In this document: one piece after another, positions 48,401-62,943 of the stretch
How the letters are laid out: each line of letters opens with the position of its first letter
Numbering within the stretch: the stretch's first letter is position 1
NCBI GenBank assembly: GCA_015039315.1
Contig: WIDE01000035.1
Coordinates: forward strand, 119,285 to 183,284
Source: Clavulina sp. PMI_390
Taxonomy: Eukaryota > Basidiomycota > Agaricomycetes > Cantharellales > Hydnaceae
Length of the DNA: 64,000 nucleotides
Direction of reading: 5' to 3'
Notes under the pieces: model-generated
The model's input: only the letters and a program-made list of their open reading frames with translations
What the model was told of the DNA's origin: nothing
Database searches by the model: none
Position numbers and translations under genes: made by a program

Positions 48401-49348
48401 TTGAGCTGCATGGGCGAGAAGGTCAACACCTACCGACCGGTGGATGTTCGCCAGTGGCCCGGGAACCCCATGATGATGATGTCGGGGATGAACAGTGCTG
48501 CACCCAGCGGCGCGAACAGCTTGGTTCCCAGCCCGGAGCACAGCAACTCTAACTCGCCGCTGATGTCAAGCAAGCAGCCCTCCCCCGAGGCTTCTCCCTA
48601 CTTCCCACCCCCCCACTCGGTGATGATGCAGAACTCTCAGAGCTCTCCTGGTGTCTACAATGGCATGGGCTCTGGCCAGCCGTCTCCCTCAGTCGAGGGT
48701 GCCTTCGAGTTCGGCCTCGACGCCGCTGGCGCTGCTCGCTCGATCCGCCGCAAGCGTGGTTCTCTGTCGACCGCCGGCGCTCCTTCTCTTCCCAACCTCA
48801 AGACCACGCCGGCGCGTGGAAGGAAGCGCGGTGACAGCGTGGCTTCAATGGCCTCTTCGCGATCGGGCCCTGGTACCCCTGGGGTCACGACTTTCGGAGA
48901 GGCTGCCAGCAACGCCATCAGCGGTGCTCTGTGGAGCATTGACGTTGGTGAGACCGCGGTCTGGACCATCGTAGGCACTGATCAAGTGCGCTACAACTTC
49001 TACATCCCCCCAACCGTCGTTGATGGGCGATCTGTCCATCTGCTTGGCGGTCACAATGGCACCGGTCATCATGTCCAGCCTATCGTCCCCAGTCCCATGG
49101 TGCACAAATGCAGTGCTACCGATGGCGGCGCGGTGCTTTCTCTGCATGGAGAGAGCTTCCGAAAAGAAGACCCCCCACAGATCTACTTTGGGACCGAGCC
49201 TTCGCCTGTTGTTGAGGTTCGCTCTCCAGAGCTGATCGTGTGCCGGGTCCCAGTGTCTGTGCGAGACTCGGGCTCCCAACAACGCTGGCCTATTGTCCTC
49301 ATTCGCGGGGACGGCGTTGTCTACCCGACTTCGTTCAGCTATCCCTGA
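45495..49348 (+). CDS. CSL (CBF1/Su(H)/Lag-1) family transcription factor
   Basis: Spliced model of 975 residues. Exons: 45495-45801, 45858-45980, 46040-46340, 46434-46544, 46672-47213, 47721-47909 and 47994-49348. CSL proteins bind DNA (GTGGGAA-like sites) and are the effectors of Notch in animals; fungi have them without Notch (Cbf11 and Cbf12 in fission yeast). Residues 1-255 are disordered and rich in Pro, His and Ser. The RHR-N domain follows with QKSYGNEKRFLCPPP and GRCVGKQLYISDVDERKK. The β-trefoil part starts at ELCINHGSTVSLFHRLRSQT and includes VVLQCLTSGVVSPVLIIRKV and HKIAFEVYE. A low-complexity insertion of about 160 residues (roughly 675-835) interrupts it before ALWSIDVGETAVWTIVGTD. 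A C-terminal IPT-like domain ends TSFSYP. The 507-base intron 47214-47720 is unusually long. Confidence 0.93.
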
Positions 49349-52300
49349 TTGCCCTCCCCCTTGTCTCTCTCCTCCTCTCTAGATGGTCCCGATTCCTCGT
49401 CATCCGCCGCGCACTCCTGACCTCCTTTTTATTCTACACCTGTTTTCCATCTTCTCATTTTATCTGGTGTGTGCTGCGGAATCCGTATTAAGCTGCTCCC
49501 TCTCTCCTTCAGCATCTCCTCTTTCTTTATTACTGCCTTGTCCCTATGTGCGAACAAGTGTCCCGTGCCATATCTCTCATCGCTCACTCTTCCTGTATCA
49601 GTACTCGTGTCTTCCTCACTCGGTTCCGCTGTATTTATTACTCGTGTTCTGTAGAATAGGCGAGAACGAGAATATAATTCCTGTCAAGCCTCGAATGATG
49701 ATGCCTGATTCCTGCGTGATACTTTTAAATTGAGGGAGCTATTGAGACTAGGTGGTCTCTATTATGGGGTCAAGAGTGTATCGTTGAACCCCATCGGTCA
49801 GCTGTCAAAGAACCATCGCTGAGCGGGACGTTTCAAAATGGAAGGTCGTTCTATGCATCCAACGGCTGTTATCTGTCAACTCAAACCTCAGTCCTAAGCG
49901 GCCCATCAAGCCCAACGGATACCTATCGGCGGCCTCCGACGGAGGAAGTTGCATATCATAAACACCCGATAACGCGCTTTGAGCGTTCATCCGTTGACAA
50001 ACACCGGTATTGTCATTCGGGGACCCGGAATAGGTGAGAACTTACACAAAGACTTGGGGACTTTGCGGCGGAAAGTATTGTAACTTACAATAGTGAATGT
50101 GGGGTCGTTTGAGTTCAAAGTAACGAGTCTTTCTACGACACCTCGCGGACGCAGGAATACCTTTTCTTGGATATTCTACACCTACTGGCGAAGTCGTATG
50201 CCTTTTTGGCTCACTGACTGTCAACTTGCTGGCTTCCGCCGACGTTTGGAGCGTCGGAGTTCGGGATTCGAATTCTAGGCGGCTGGCGGGTGTTCGGCGA
50301 ACCATGGACCTTGGTGGGACTTTATGCCGTAAAAGATGGAAGCTCTCTCCCCTCAGCCATATGGAAAGGCGCGCGGCCTCCGACTCTTGGAAGACATAGG
50401 TGAGAGAGTAGCGGTAGAACCTTCATAGGCGCGTCTCCAGCACTGTTTGATCGCCGGGACGGGGGGTCGGTCGTTGAAGGGGTTCCTCGAGACCCTAGTT
50501 TCAACCGTAATAACGAGCCCCCTTTCATTGTAAGATGATGTGTTTCGCTCTCGTTAGACATGAAGTTGATTCAAGTTGGTTTGACTCAATTGACGACCCA
50601 ATCCAGGCAATAGCCAAAGGTGCACCCATTTCAGGAAATAATCGATGTTTAATCATTGAACGTGTTAGCCGAGAATAACTGGCCTCTGTAGCTCCATTCA
50701 GAGTGGCTTAAGTACGCAGAAAGGGCAAGCCACCTCGCGCAATTACATGTGCTTTGGGCGCTCGGTTATTGTTGCCCGTATTACTACTCAACAGACTCAT
50801 CGCCTCATGTGTCCTGTCTGGAGCTAGTGGGTTCGGACTGGTAAACGTTATGGTCGATACTTAATTGGTTAATTTCGTAGAGTCAGGCGCACGGTGAGCG
50901 GGGCGAAGCACATCTTGTCTCACAGAAACATCATGCTGTGATATGGTCGTGATGAACCCGAGGAACAAGCTCCCCGGACTTCAATAAGAGCCATTTTCCA
51001 GTTACCGCTCCCCAGGAAGAGGTTCATAATACAAGGTGAAAGAAGAAGATGCTGCCCGCTGTAGTTCATGGCAAATCACATCAGCACTCACAGTCCGGGA
51101 CCGAGCCCCCTCAACACAATAATGAATTGGTTCTGAAGGTTTTGTTGCGTTGTTGGGTGTATTCGCCGCTGTATACGAAATGACCTCCTACTCAAAGCCG
51201 CCAACGGTGTTCCAGTGAAGGAAATATTTTCACAGCATAAAACCCACGTGGCTCGCGTGAGCTCACTTGGTATTATTCCCGAAAGAGAGCTACAGTTAGC
51301 AACAGCTTGCTGCGGTTGCAGTCGTCGTCGAAACAACATGTTAGCAGCCGCCGAGATGATTCGATTATTCTGATCAAATCTGGCGCCAATTGACACAATG
51401 TTTGTAGCATGAAAATTAGGCTTACATAGAAACAGTCAATGGAGCTGTCAGCGAGTAGCAAAGGCCCAAGATGTCGACAGTTTCATGATCTGCCATGTAT
51501 GTTTGATATTGACGAGTTGAGATCGCTGCATGGCTCCCAAGAACGCGCCGATCGAATGTGGGAGAAAAACGTGCCCGCTGGCCACTACCCAAGTGCTCGC
51601 CCTTCAGGTTCCAGGCACTGGCGAAGAGGTGGTGTAGATATCTCCAAGAGATCTTCCCAAGCGGATCGGCCTGATCCCTGTGACCAAACGGGCGGAGCCA
51701 GTGAGTCACTGGTCCCGTCCTGCTGAGAGGATCATCCCAGTAACCAACCCCCTCATCCAAGAGATGATTGACCCAGCATCACCGCCAGTGCTCAATCCAC
51801 AATTCATGGATTCAATACTTGCTGACGGTCGTGATTGGATGAGCGCATTATTGCCACGCTCCTGGTCAAGCCACATTATGCGTCCGTTAGAGCAATCATC
51901 AAGCCACCAACGTTCCACGACTGCAGCTCAAAGCCGGTGGGGATCAGGAGACTGGATGTGGGCAGGTGAATCCGGTCTCTATATGGGGTCCATTGCTCTG
52001 CGGTATCCCCTTTGGTCCGGGTGACGATCGCCTATCGGCGGACGTTGAACGGAGAAGTTGGAGACAATTACCGAGTTAGCTCTGTATTTAGTCCTAAGTA
52101 TCAATATTCACGTGTGGTACGAAGTTCTTGTGCCCACCGTGAGATCGACGAACAACTCACCAGATTGGCAAGCGACACCGTGATCGCAGTCTAGTGATTG
52201 TACAAGATCTCGATATATAGAAGCATGCGACCCGATATACCAAGCCACTCGCCATCAGCCCAGAAGCTACCGTGCTTAGTTGCTTGGTGGAGTAGGCTGA

Positions 52301-53071
52301 AGTCTGCACCATTGAATCACCAATGACCACCGGGCGCACTTCCAGCGGATATTAGAGGAGTGCAGGGACAAAGAGACACGGAAGGTATTATCCTGAAGAT
52401 CTGGGTAAATACGAAGGGTCCAGCTTACAAACGCACAGCGTATAGTTCTTCGACCTGACGGCTGAAGCCTACAGTCTCAATAAACGAGCATCACTGCCAT
52501 TTCTAGTGTTCAGATCTGTGCCAGTGGAAAGAATTTATCGTGACCATATGCTTTACCCTTGTGACTAGCATTCTATTAGATTGGGCTATTAGCAGAACCA
52601 CTGGGTACTATCACTTGCACCTGCCCCGCTTTCATTGACGTTGCTGTGGCCATGGATAAAGATAGCAAGGTCCCACACGAAGATCTATTAGATTGAGTTG
52701 CGGAAAAGAGGCTGCAAGCGTAGCATTATTCTCTTTAGAAGCCTTCATTGAGTGAGATCCCAAGACTCGGAGGAAAATATTGCCAGAAGACAGAACTTGA
52801 TGATGTGCGGCAGATAAATGCATTGAACGCGGAAGAGCAGCTAGGAAATCAGTGGATCATTCTGAGAAACAATCGATATCTTCACGGCGGACGAGTTGGT
52901 AAGATCGCGGAACGGCCAGAACGCGGCGACCCGGACTCGGATACGTGACGTGCAAAATTGTGACATCACAGTGACCGTCGCATCACGAAAACCCCTCACG
53001 TCATCAGCTATCTCCCTCTTTTTTCTCGTGTCGTTTTTCGATCGTTAGACTCTATAGGAGTGAATTCAGGC
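49349..53071. other. 3.7 kb gene-poor region
   Basis: The first 350 bases are CT-rich and likely belong to the 3' UTR of the CSL gene. The remainder has only short overlapping frames without motifs. A 13-base palindrome CCTCCGACGGAGG lies near 49934. The last 120 bases hold several ACGTGAC/ACGTCA-like words and are probably the promoter of the next gene. Confidence 0.4.
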
Positions 53072-53797
53072 ATGTCTTACCATGAGGTGGTATTGAACGC
53101 CGCAAGTGGAGTGTCTGCATCGTATGTTGTGGATAAAATCGCCTTTGTGAGCTTGATACTGGCGATCCTTTTTCCTCCAGCAGCAGGAGGTGAATTCTGA
53201 CTCTGGGAAATTGAATTAGTTCTTTCGCCTCATTTCAATCGCTATCATCTCGCCCGTGCTTTTACTGGGACTGATGGTGAGTTGAGAGAGGCTCATTCAG
53301 AGGGAAACTAAGCACCGCTCATTTCATCATTGGTCTCTCAGGATGTCACCGCATATGTCATAGCCCGGACTCTCCATGCCCCGAAAGATAAGCGGCGGAG
53401 AGATATGAAGTCCGTTGAACCCCAAACTGCGATTGCTTCGAGCGCATCAGCTCCCACGTCCCCAACGTCTCAATCGCCACCCATACCCCGAGCTGGGTCC
53501 ACAATGACCATACCTGGCTTCAGCTCGGCCCAAGTGCAGCCGTCCTGGCTTGCATTTCATGCTGCAGCAGAAAAGCTGAGCGGGGTCGGAGAGTTCTCCC
53601 CGCCAATAACTCGCGCCACTACACCTTCCAACGAGCGGCCCAGTATCACTTCATCCCTTTTCATGACTCCTGCAGCACCAGCGTCATCTGCTACCTCTGG
53701 CTCCCGGGAAAAGGGTCCAGGCTCTTCTTCGATGGATTGGGAGCCCATTTCGCTGGAAGATGTCGATCATTCACAGCAGCAGCTGGGGCGTTCTTAG
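53072..53797 (+). CDS. Small single-pass membrane protein, unknown
   Basis: Spliced model of 195 residues: exons 53072-53146, 53220-53276 and 53342-53797, GT-AG junctions, frame closed. No family recognised. Residues 1-25 form a short soluble start (MSYHEVVLNAASGVSASYVV). A hydrophobic stretch spans the second exon, FFFRLISIAIISPVLLLGLM, followed by DVTAYVIARTLH. A basic stop-transfer-like patch, KDKRRRDMKS, follows. The rest is Ser/Pro/Ala-rich and ends acidic (SMDWEPISLEDVDHSQQQ). The distribution predicts an N-terminal membrane anchor with a long cytosolic tail. The convergent neighbour is ESA1. Confidence 0.62.
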
Positions 53798-54184
53798 AGT
53801 GATGAGCTGCCCATGAAAAGGCGGAAGCGAGATTGGATAACGAGGTGATGGGGAATCACTTTCTTCATAAACTCGTAATGTAAATCGTCTAGTGCGCTTA
53901 TCTTGCAATGCACTGTCGTTTGAGATGAATGTACGGCACCCGCTCCTGAGTCACTGTCAGTCAAAGATTCATTATTCGCCGGAGCTTGAATCAAACCAAA
54001 AGCTGTAGTCCATTGGGGATGAGGTGTACAAAACAAGTACATGTGGTGCATGACAATACATTGGTATAGTAGTAGATGACAGACGCCCAGAGGCCGGAGA
54101 AACGTGCCCCGGATGACAAATGTACGAACAGAGGAACATGAGTCTCCGAAATGAAAAGGGTAGCATAGAATGGATATGGAGGAC
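53798..54184. other. Convergent intergenic region
   Basis: About 390 bases between the stop of the small membrane protein and the ESA1 stop. Minus-strand open frames run in from ESA1 and have no separate support. Confidence 0.5.
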
Positions 54185-55949
<1,765 letters not shown>

Positions 55950-56145
55950 AGGGTCTTCGCGGTTGTGACAAACAAGCGTCAACACTCCACATCTCTCTTG
56001 TGCCACCTTGTTCTCGCGAATTACTCCAGGATCTCTGCCTTTTGACACTATAATCACGCGTCCAGCATCGATTAACTGTCTTGCAAGCAACTTCAGTTGA
56101 GCTGGCACATCCCATTCTTCCGGGCCACCGAGGTCTGCTGTTCTA
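55950..56145. promoter_or_regulatory. Short divergent promoter of ESA1 and chitin synthase
   Basis: Only 196 bases lie between the two start codons, so the genes share promoter space. No TATA-like element is evident. Confidence 0.5.
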
Positions 56146-59100
56146 ATGGATCACCACGAGGATGGAGAAGAAGGGGACGAGTACTCCACGCCATTGGTCA
56201 CATCTCGCGCCTTTGCATATGCTCAAATGGATGACGGCGCCTCTCAGCTGGAAGACTCGCTAAGCACGGAGGACGGATCATTCACCACTGAATATACCGC
56301 AGCCAACATTCCTCGCCGCAGCGCAGGCTTTCGTGGGGTCGAAGCCTACGAAGAGCTGGCGAGTTCGCGTCAATCAGACGGATCCTCCCCGTCGCGGGCC
56401 CAACAACCCAGATCTTCCGGTCAATGGCAGCATATGAAGCTGCTACCCAAAGGGCGTCCGATCGATCCATTCTCCGACGTCGAGAAGAGCGCTGACGCGA
56501 GTTATGGGGCCGTACCCATCGGTCTTGGTCGGCCAAATCATCCCCTTTCACAATACTCTCAGCAAACTGGCACTACCCAGACCACAAGCTCACACTCAAC
56601 CGGCTTCCCTTCCTCTTATCACACAGCTGCCACGAGCAACTCTCATGATTATGATCCAGAACGTTACGCTGTCGACTCAACGCCCAAAAAGCCTTTCGCC
56701 CTTTCTAGAAAATCCATCCCTCGAAGTCGTTCGCCTACCCCCGTCGAAACCCCTCCACGAACCACTCAGTACTATTTCCCGTCATCCAGTGCATTGACTA
56801 GAAGAGTCTTCTCTGGGAAAGAGAATGAGCCATCAGCCAATACTCGAAACGAACCTCGACCCATGTTTGATGCCCTAAAGACCCAACCTGTCGCAAATTC
56901 ATCCCCTGTCGTTGACGCGACAACAATGCATTTTGGGTTACCTCCCAAAAAGCAACGCCGAAGGAATCAAGGGGCGCGAAAACTTGTGCCTCTCACCCAG
57001 TACGTATGCATGATTAATCCACGTGCCTATTATTATGCTCACTCATTCGCTCCGCAGTGGAAACTTTGTTGATGAACTGGAGGTACCGCCCAATATTGTT
57101 ATGCCCGAAAAGAATCTCGAAGAATCTATGAGTGTTCGGTGTGTTGCCCCCAGGCCTGTTTTATTGGTGCCTATGCTCATCTTCTCTGAGCAGCTATACT
57201 GGTGTTACCTGTGATCCCGATGAGTTTGTCGACAAAAACTATTTTCTTCGACAGAACATATCTGGCCGTGAGACAGAGTTAGCCATAGTCATCACGATGT
57301 TCAACGTCTGTCCGACCCTATCCACTTATTGATATTCTCACTCACCTGGTCTAATAGGAGGACGAAGTCTTGCTATGTCGCACACTCTATGGGGTGATGA
57401 AGAACATACAGGAACTCAGTGAAAGGAAATCAAGTCGTACCTGGGGGAAGGATGCTTGGAAAAAAGTTGTTGTCGTTATCATCGCAGATGGGCGTAGAAA
57501 CATACATCCCCGCGTGTTGTGAGTTTAGCCATCATCACCTACGCTAATCCATCGTTGATCACGTCTGCGGCTTCCAGAGATTGCCTTTCCATCTTAGGCA
57601 TATATCAATCTGGTGGGTTTACTTCGGAATGTCATGTCTCCTAATGCTTGACATTGTGATTGGTCCAGGTCCCCACATGGGCAACACGGTCCTTGGAGAA
57701 GAAGTAACTGCACATCTCTTCGAGTGTACGCCTTCTGTTCCTCTACCATGGTGGGCCACTATTGAGAGCTCGTTTTACGTTAGACACCACAACGATGTGC
57801 CTAGACCCCGACATCTCCTTCCAATTGGCGACTCCGATGCAGGTGATCTTCTGCCTCAAGGAGAAAAATACAAAGAAAATCAACAGTCACCGTTGGTTCT
57901 TCTCTGCGTTCTGCCGCTTGCTCGAGCCCAACGTCTGCGTATTGCTCGATGTTGGCACTCGGCCAGGCCCAAAAAGTCTTTATAGGCTCTGGAAAACGTG
58001 AGTCTCGGTATACAATGCAAGTTTCCACCGATCGCGGGATCTAATATCTTCAGACAGCTTTGACCTCAACTCGAACGTCGGCGGGGCGTGTGGGGAGATC
58101 GCTGTGTACAAGGGAAAGTGGTGGAGAGGTTTACTGAACCCATTAGGTACGATTGTACCCTGTATTGCGAGGCTGCTCCTCATGACTGACCCCTCTGAAG
58201 TTGCTGCACAGAACTTTGAGTATAAAGTACGATACACCATCATCGCCTGATACACATAGCTGACCAATCACTCTCGGATTAGATGAGCAACATACTCGAC
58301 AAGCCGATGGAATCGGTGAGCTATCCAACATACGTTTACATCTGATTTCTAACCTAGCTTTTCAGATGCTAGGCTATATCACTGTGCTTCCGGGGGCATT
58401 CAGCGCCTATCGGTTAGCCGCTCAGTCTCGGCTAGAATTCTTTTGTATAGGCTAACTTTCACATCTAGGTATATTGCGCTTCAGAACGATGAGGACGGAG
58501 TGGGTCCGCTAGCTTCGTATTTCAAAGGAGAGATCGTGGATGGGAATCAGCACGATATTTTCACTCGTAACATGTGTACGTGCTCAGTCCATGAACCCTC
58601 TTCTTGATATGGCTGACTATAATTCCGTGGCACTAGACCTTGCGGAAGATGTGGGTCAGCCTGTTATAACACATTGAAGATCCACTCATTCTTCTGCCTT
58701 GTACTAGCGAATCCTTTGTTTTGAGCTTGCAGCGAAAGAAGGCCAAGACTATATCCTTCGCTATGTCAAAGGCGCAACAGGGGAAACTGATGTCCCACAT
58801 GGTCTTCCTGAGTTCATTAGCCAGCGACGCCGGTACGCCATATTTTGTCTCTCATCATCGTTCACATCGACGTCCTGGCTAAATTTAATCCAAAAGCTGG
58901 CTCAATGGCTCTCTATTTGCATCTCTCTATGCGATTGCTCACTTCTGGCAAGTGTTGCGAACAGATCACTCCCCTTTGCGGAAGTTTGTTCTTGTAGTTG
59001 AAGAAGTCTATAATGCAATCATGCTTCTCTTTGGTTGGTTCGCAATCGCGAACTACTACTGCTTTTTCGTGAGTGCGCTCCTGCTTGTTGTACCCAGCAA

Positions 59101-60333
59101 ACACTGACACCCTGCATTTCAAGACCATCGTAACAAGTTCGTTGGAGGATCCAAAGATTGGTGCCTCTAGCTTGACATTTGTGAATAGCATTGTGCAGGT
59201 ATGGAGAGTACATCCCGAGTCTTGCCCTTGGTTCACCGCTTTATTCTAGTACTTGTTTGCAGCAGCGATCGCCGCCTGCTTCATCTTCTCGATGGGGAAC
59301 AAACCAACAGGCAGCAAGTGGAAGTACAAAAGCACTGCACTGTTCTTTGCCGCGTTGAGCATGTACATGATTGTGGCAGCTATCCTTTGTGCAATCCATG
59401 TCGCTAAAACGACAGGCGAGCACGGTGCTTTGTATGCCCAGATGAAGCTTTCGGTGGTCGCCACGTTCGGCTTTTGGGTGGTATCATCTATCCTCGCCAT
59501 GGATCCTTGGCACCTCCTAACGTCTGGAATAGCATATTTGCTGCTGAGCCCATCCTATATCATCATCCTTAATACGTGAGCAGCACTGTCTTTGGTATTC
59601 AACGTCATTGATAAACCTCCTCTCTAGATTCGCATTTGGCAACCTTGATGATATTTCATGGTCGGTCATGGCACAGTTACGTTTCGTGTTATCAAGCTCA
59701 TTTGGAACTACAGGGGAACAAAACAACAACATATTGAGTCTCATGATCTTGGAAACGTCTCCGCTGCCATGCGCGCGACTCGTACAAACATCGTGGAGGT
59801 CGAGTTGCCAGCGGATACCAAGCAACCATCGGCGGAAACGCAATACACTGAGGCCTTGGGCAACTTACGAGGCCGCAAACCTGTTCAGGAGATTGCTAGC
59901 GATTTGTATGCCGAACAAGCTGCCAAGGACTACTACGCAAACATTCGCACCAACGTGAGTGTATGAGCGGAGCTCGTTGGAGACATATTTACTTACCCCT
60001 CGCGCAGGTTCTTTTGGCATGGGTCCTGTCAAATGTGAGTAGAGTGCAATTGGCCTTGTCAACCACAACGCTGACTTCTACCTACAGGGTGTCCTTGTTG
60101 TTGGGGTTCTAGGTAGTGGATCTCCAGCTTCAACGTTCGCCAGTGGGTCGGAAGGTGCTGTAACCCGAACGTATATGACCGTTATCTTGGTCTTCGTAGC
60201 TATTACCAGTTGCTTCGTGAGTTCCTTGCCATTACACCCATCAGGACCTTCGATTTATATGCGCATACCTCCCATTATATAGCGATTTGCGGGATCGACC
60301 CTTTTTCTCATAGTTCGCCTGTTCACTGGATGA
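56146..60333 (+). CDS. Chitin synthase, division 1 (class I-III type)
   Basis: About 900 residues in a model of 22 exons; exon 1 is 56146-56999 and exon 22 ends at the stop after [16 protein letters not shown]. The enzyme makes chitin from UDP-GlcNAc at the plasma membrane. A disordered N-terminal region of about 285 residues leads into the catalytic part: [26 protein letters not shown] [41 protein letters not shown], the catalytic YLAEDRIL, and QRRRWLNGS. Several membrane segments follow ([34 protein letters not shown]). The SWGTK motif is present but reads SWGTKQQH where SWGTKGD is usual. Small internal exons include 58637-58650 (14 nt, YLAED) and one of 33 nt. The 3' end was copied with the adjacent F-box gene. 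Confidence 0.92.
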
Positions 60334-60592
60334 TATTTCACTTTTTTCTCAATTGACGTCGTATAATCTACCCTTTCCTGCTCTCGTTGCATTTCATCTG
60401 TTATGGACACTGATCACTACCCTTTACTATAATACAACCACTGTATGAACGTCACGATATCCTTATCTGAATTTAGCTTATAGTAGCAGGTAGTATTATC
60501 CATCCTTGCCTCCCATCATTCGGCAGAACACCTCATGCTAGATTCATTACATCGACTCAAGACTGCCGCACTAGTGCCCGCTTGCTTATGAG

Positions 60593-62635
60593 TCAGAATG
60601 TCAGAATATGGTTCTGTGGCTAGTAATAGACTGTTAGAGAAATGGCGAGCACGAGAGAAGGTCCAAATATAAACTCACGCCCTCGGTCCCATACGCTTTG
60701 ATCATAATTCGTTCTTGGTCCATGTCCAGGCGAACATCAATCGATCTCCATACCTCTCCTTGCAAGGTCGAGCGCAAGAACGGAAGCTCAGCCACGATTG
60801 GCCACGAAGCAAAAGGACGCGGGATATGATAAGGCTGTGCACCTAAATGAGAATCGTGATTCTCAAGACCTTTGTCCATAACTGGTGCAGTGTGGGCCGT
60901 ATCAGCCGGTAACCGAACATCAGTTTCACTTGGCCAACACTGTGCCTCTCTCAGAGCAGCCGTGTGCCGGGAAAGACGAGAAGGGGAAAAATCAAGCACT
61001 TGCAGGTTCCTGTTGATACCATGTCTATCCCACCCACGGACCTGCATGATCGCCACACGCGAACCATGTAACGCCCACTTTAACCCTCGCCCATGCGTAG
61101 AAGAATGTCCATGAAATGCTGCAGCTCCTTTGACTCCCCATTCGCTCCAATTCACTCGCGCACTTGAATATGTGGCGAGGAGTGTGCGAGCAAAAGTAAT
61201 GAAGACATAAGCATAAAACACCTGCTCATCAACCAAGAATGTTTCCAGCGTCAGCGCACACAGCGAATCCTCAGCGCTGGGCAGAAAGGGCTTTGCTCGG
61301 GCAGGCATGGATGTCATATCGTGGGATTCAGGAAAATAAGTTGCAGTCAAATCGCAGGTAGCGAACAGATCAAATGTATCTGCATCCTCCACTCTGCTTG
61401 CATCAGCTATGGCTGGAAGCAGAAAAGTGCGGCGAAGGACTGGTGTAGGTTGTCCATCTTCGAACACTATGGCTTCTGGAGAGAAGTCGTAGATCTCCAA
61501 CTCAGCGCTGGAGAGCGTGTTTCCAGGTGGCACTGAGCACGTCACCGGCAACACGAAGGCAGTAGAAGAAAGCAAGGCCATCTGCCGCCATACTTTATAT
61601 TCGGTAAACGTTCGATGCAGCCGCTGATCATCGAAGCCAGGTCTCAATACCGGATGATGTTAGGGTACGGCGGAATGCTTACCACAACTATCTCGCCTGT
61701 CATCCAGTTCCATATGATAACCGTCATCGCACAACCTCTAAGAGCATGACGATCGATTCGAGATCGTCGACCATCGTCATTCCTAACCTGAAGAATAAGC
61801 AACGGCCCAGCGACGAAGCGCCGTAGCGTAGATACAGAGGCACTTGGCCCATATGGCAGCAGGGACCCAGTATCTAGCACTGGGTTTGTGGCGAGAGGAT
61901 GGGTCGAGGTGGGATCACTTAGAAGTCGAAGACTCATTTGTATTGAAGCGAAGGGCCCATCATAAGATCTATTTTTGGCTGGGTTTATTGACTGACGCTG
62001 AGAATGGCAGGTCTACTTTCGCACCTTGACTCATAAACGATCAGCCCACTTGCAGCATTGGTGAAACATTCTTGCCAGCTTCTCTCTGAGGGATCAGGGT
62101 TGAATGAGACCCTTTCACTCTCATTAGGGACGTCCAAGATGGACCGCGAGTGGTTAAACTTCGGCAGAAGGGTGGAACTGGAAAGTCGGTGGTAGCCTAC
62201 GCCAAGTTCAGTGTAGCCTTCTGATTCAATCCACCGAAGATGGATCCTTTCCACCAGGTCGTTTCCAATAAGTCTTAGTCGATCCTGAAAAGCTGTGATG
62301 ATTGTCTCCCTATTCTGGATGTCGAGAAAGGTCCACGATCTTTCCAGAGCGTGCAGAAGCCTGACCCGCTCCACCGACGACTGCGGCTCGCAATCAGCAG
62401 GTCCATCGATCTTGCCATGGATCCCAAGGTAGACTAGATACTTCAAAGACGTCGATTCGTCAATGAGCGCTCGCCACTGTTTAGAGATCTGTTGGTCGAA
62501 TGTGATTCACGATAGTGAGTGGCCAGCGACTGCTATTGCTCTGAAGACCGTGGCAATGCGTACGGCTCGGCACTTGATTATATCAGTCCAAGAGCTCTGG
62601 GACAAAACCTCGAAAATAATGTGCTCTGGAACCAT
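60593..62635 (-). CDS. F-box protein, tandem copy 1
   Basis: Spliced model of 597 residues: exons 62635-62564, 62488-62025, 61968-61683, 61623-60679 and 60619-60593. An F-box starts the protein: MVPEHIIFEVLSQSSW, DIIKCRAISKQWRALIDEST. This is the usual pattern of mushroom F-box proteins that feed substrates to SCF ubiquitin ligases. The remainder resembles the long β-rich C-terminal region of that group (MTVIIWNWMTGEIVV, YDFSPEAIVFEDG, GLKWALHGSRVAIMQVRGW). A 27-base last exon encodes PQNHILTF. A close copy follows upstream of it at 63.2 kb on the same strand. It is convergent with the chitin synthase, with 260 bases between stops. Confidence 0.8.
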
Positions 62636-62898
62636 GGTAGGATAGCAGCCTGAGGAAGAACCATGTTCGACAGATATTTGCAATTCTACTAATTACCCAC
62701 TCCGGCACCTCTGAGCACCCCGCGTTGCCAGTGCTGCCACCTTGTCATCTCATACGACCAACGAATGAACTGCTCCGCTTCCCGCCATGAGGCGGGGACC
62801 GAGTGAGAGGGTGCCGAACCTGAGCTTGACCGCGAGCGTGCTGTTCAAGTTGAGGCCGTATCATTTGAGTGGGTATTGGTACCACACCTTTTGGTTGG
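62636..62898. other. Intergenic upstream of F-box copy 1
   Basis: Upstream region of the F-box gene. A 60-base stretch near 62795 weakly resembles the penultimate chitin synthase exon, but I could not align it convincingly. Confidence 0.35.
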
Positions 62899-62943
62899 TT
62901 CGCAGGTTGGGTTCTTTTTATCATGCTTCACCTCTTGACAGGA
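62899..62943 (+). pseudogene. Relic of the last chitin synthase exon
   Basis: The 15 codons read FAGWVLFIMLHLLTG, against [15 protein letters not shown] at the true end of the chitin synthase. The stop codon is replaced by TGT. The next 270 bases also match the sequence after the real stop, for example the shared word CATCTGTTATGGA, and end at the F-box copy 2 stop as in the original arrangement. It is a non-coding by-product of the F-box duplication. Confidence 0.7.

Noticed and set aside
55950..56108. N-terminal extension of ESA1 in an open frame
   Set aside because: The frame has no ATG upstream of MDAEDG, and the ESA1 family begins shortly before the chromo barrel.
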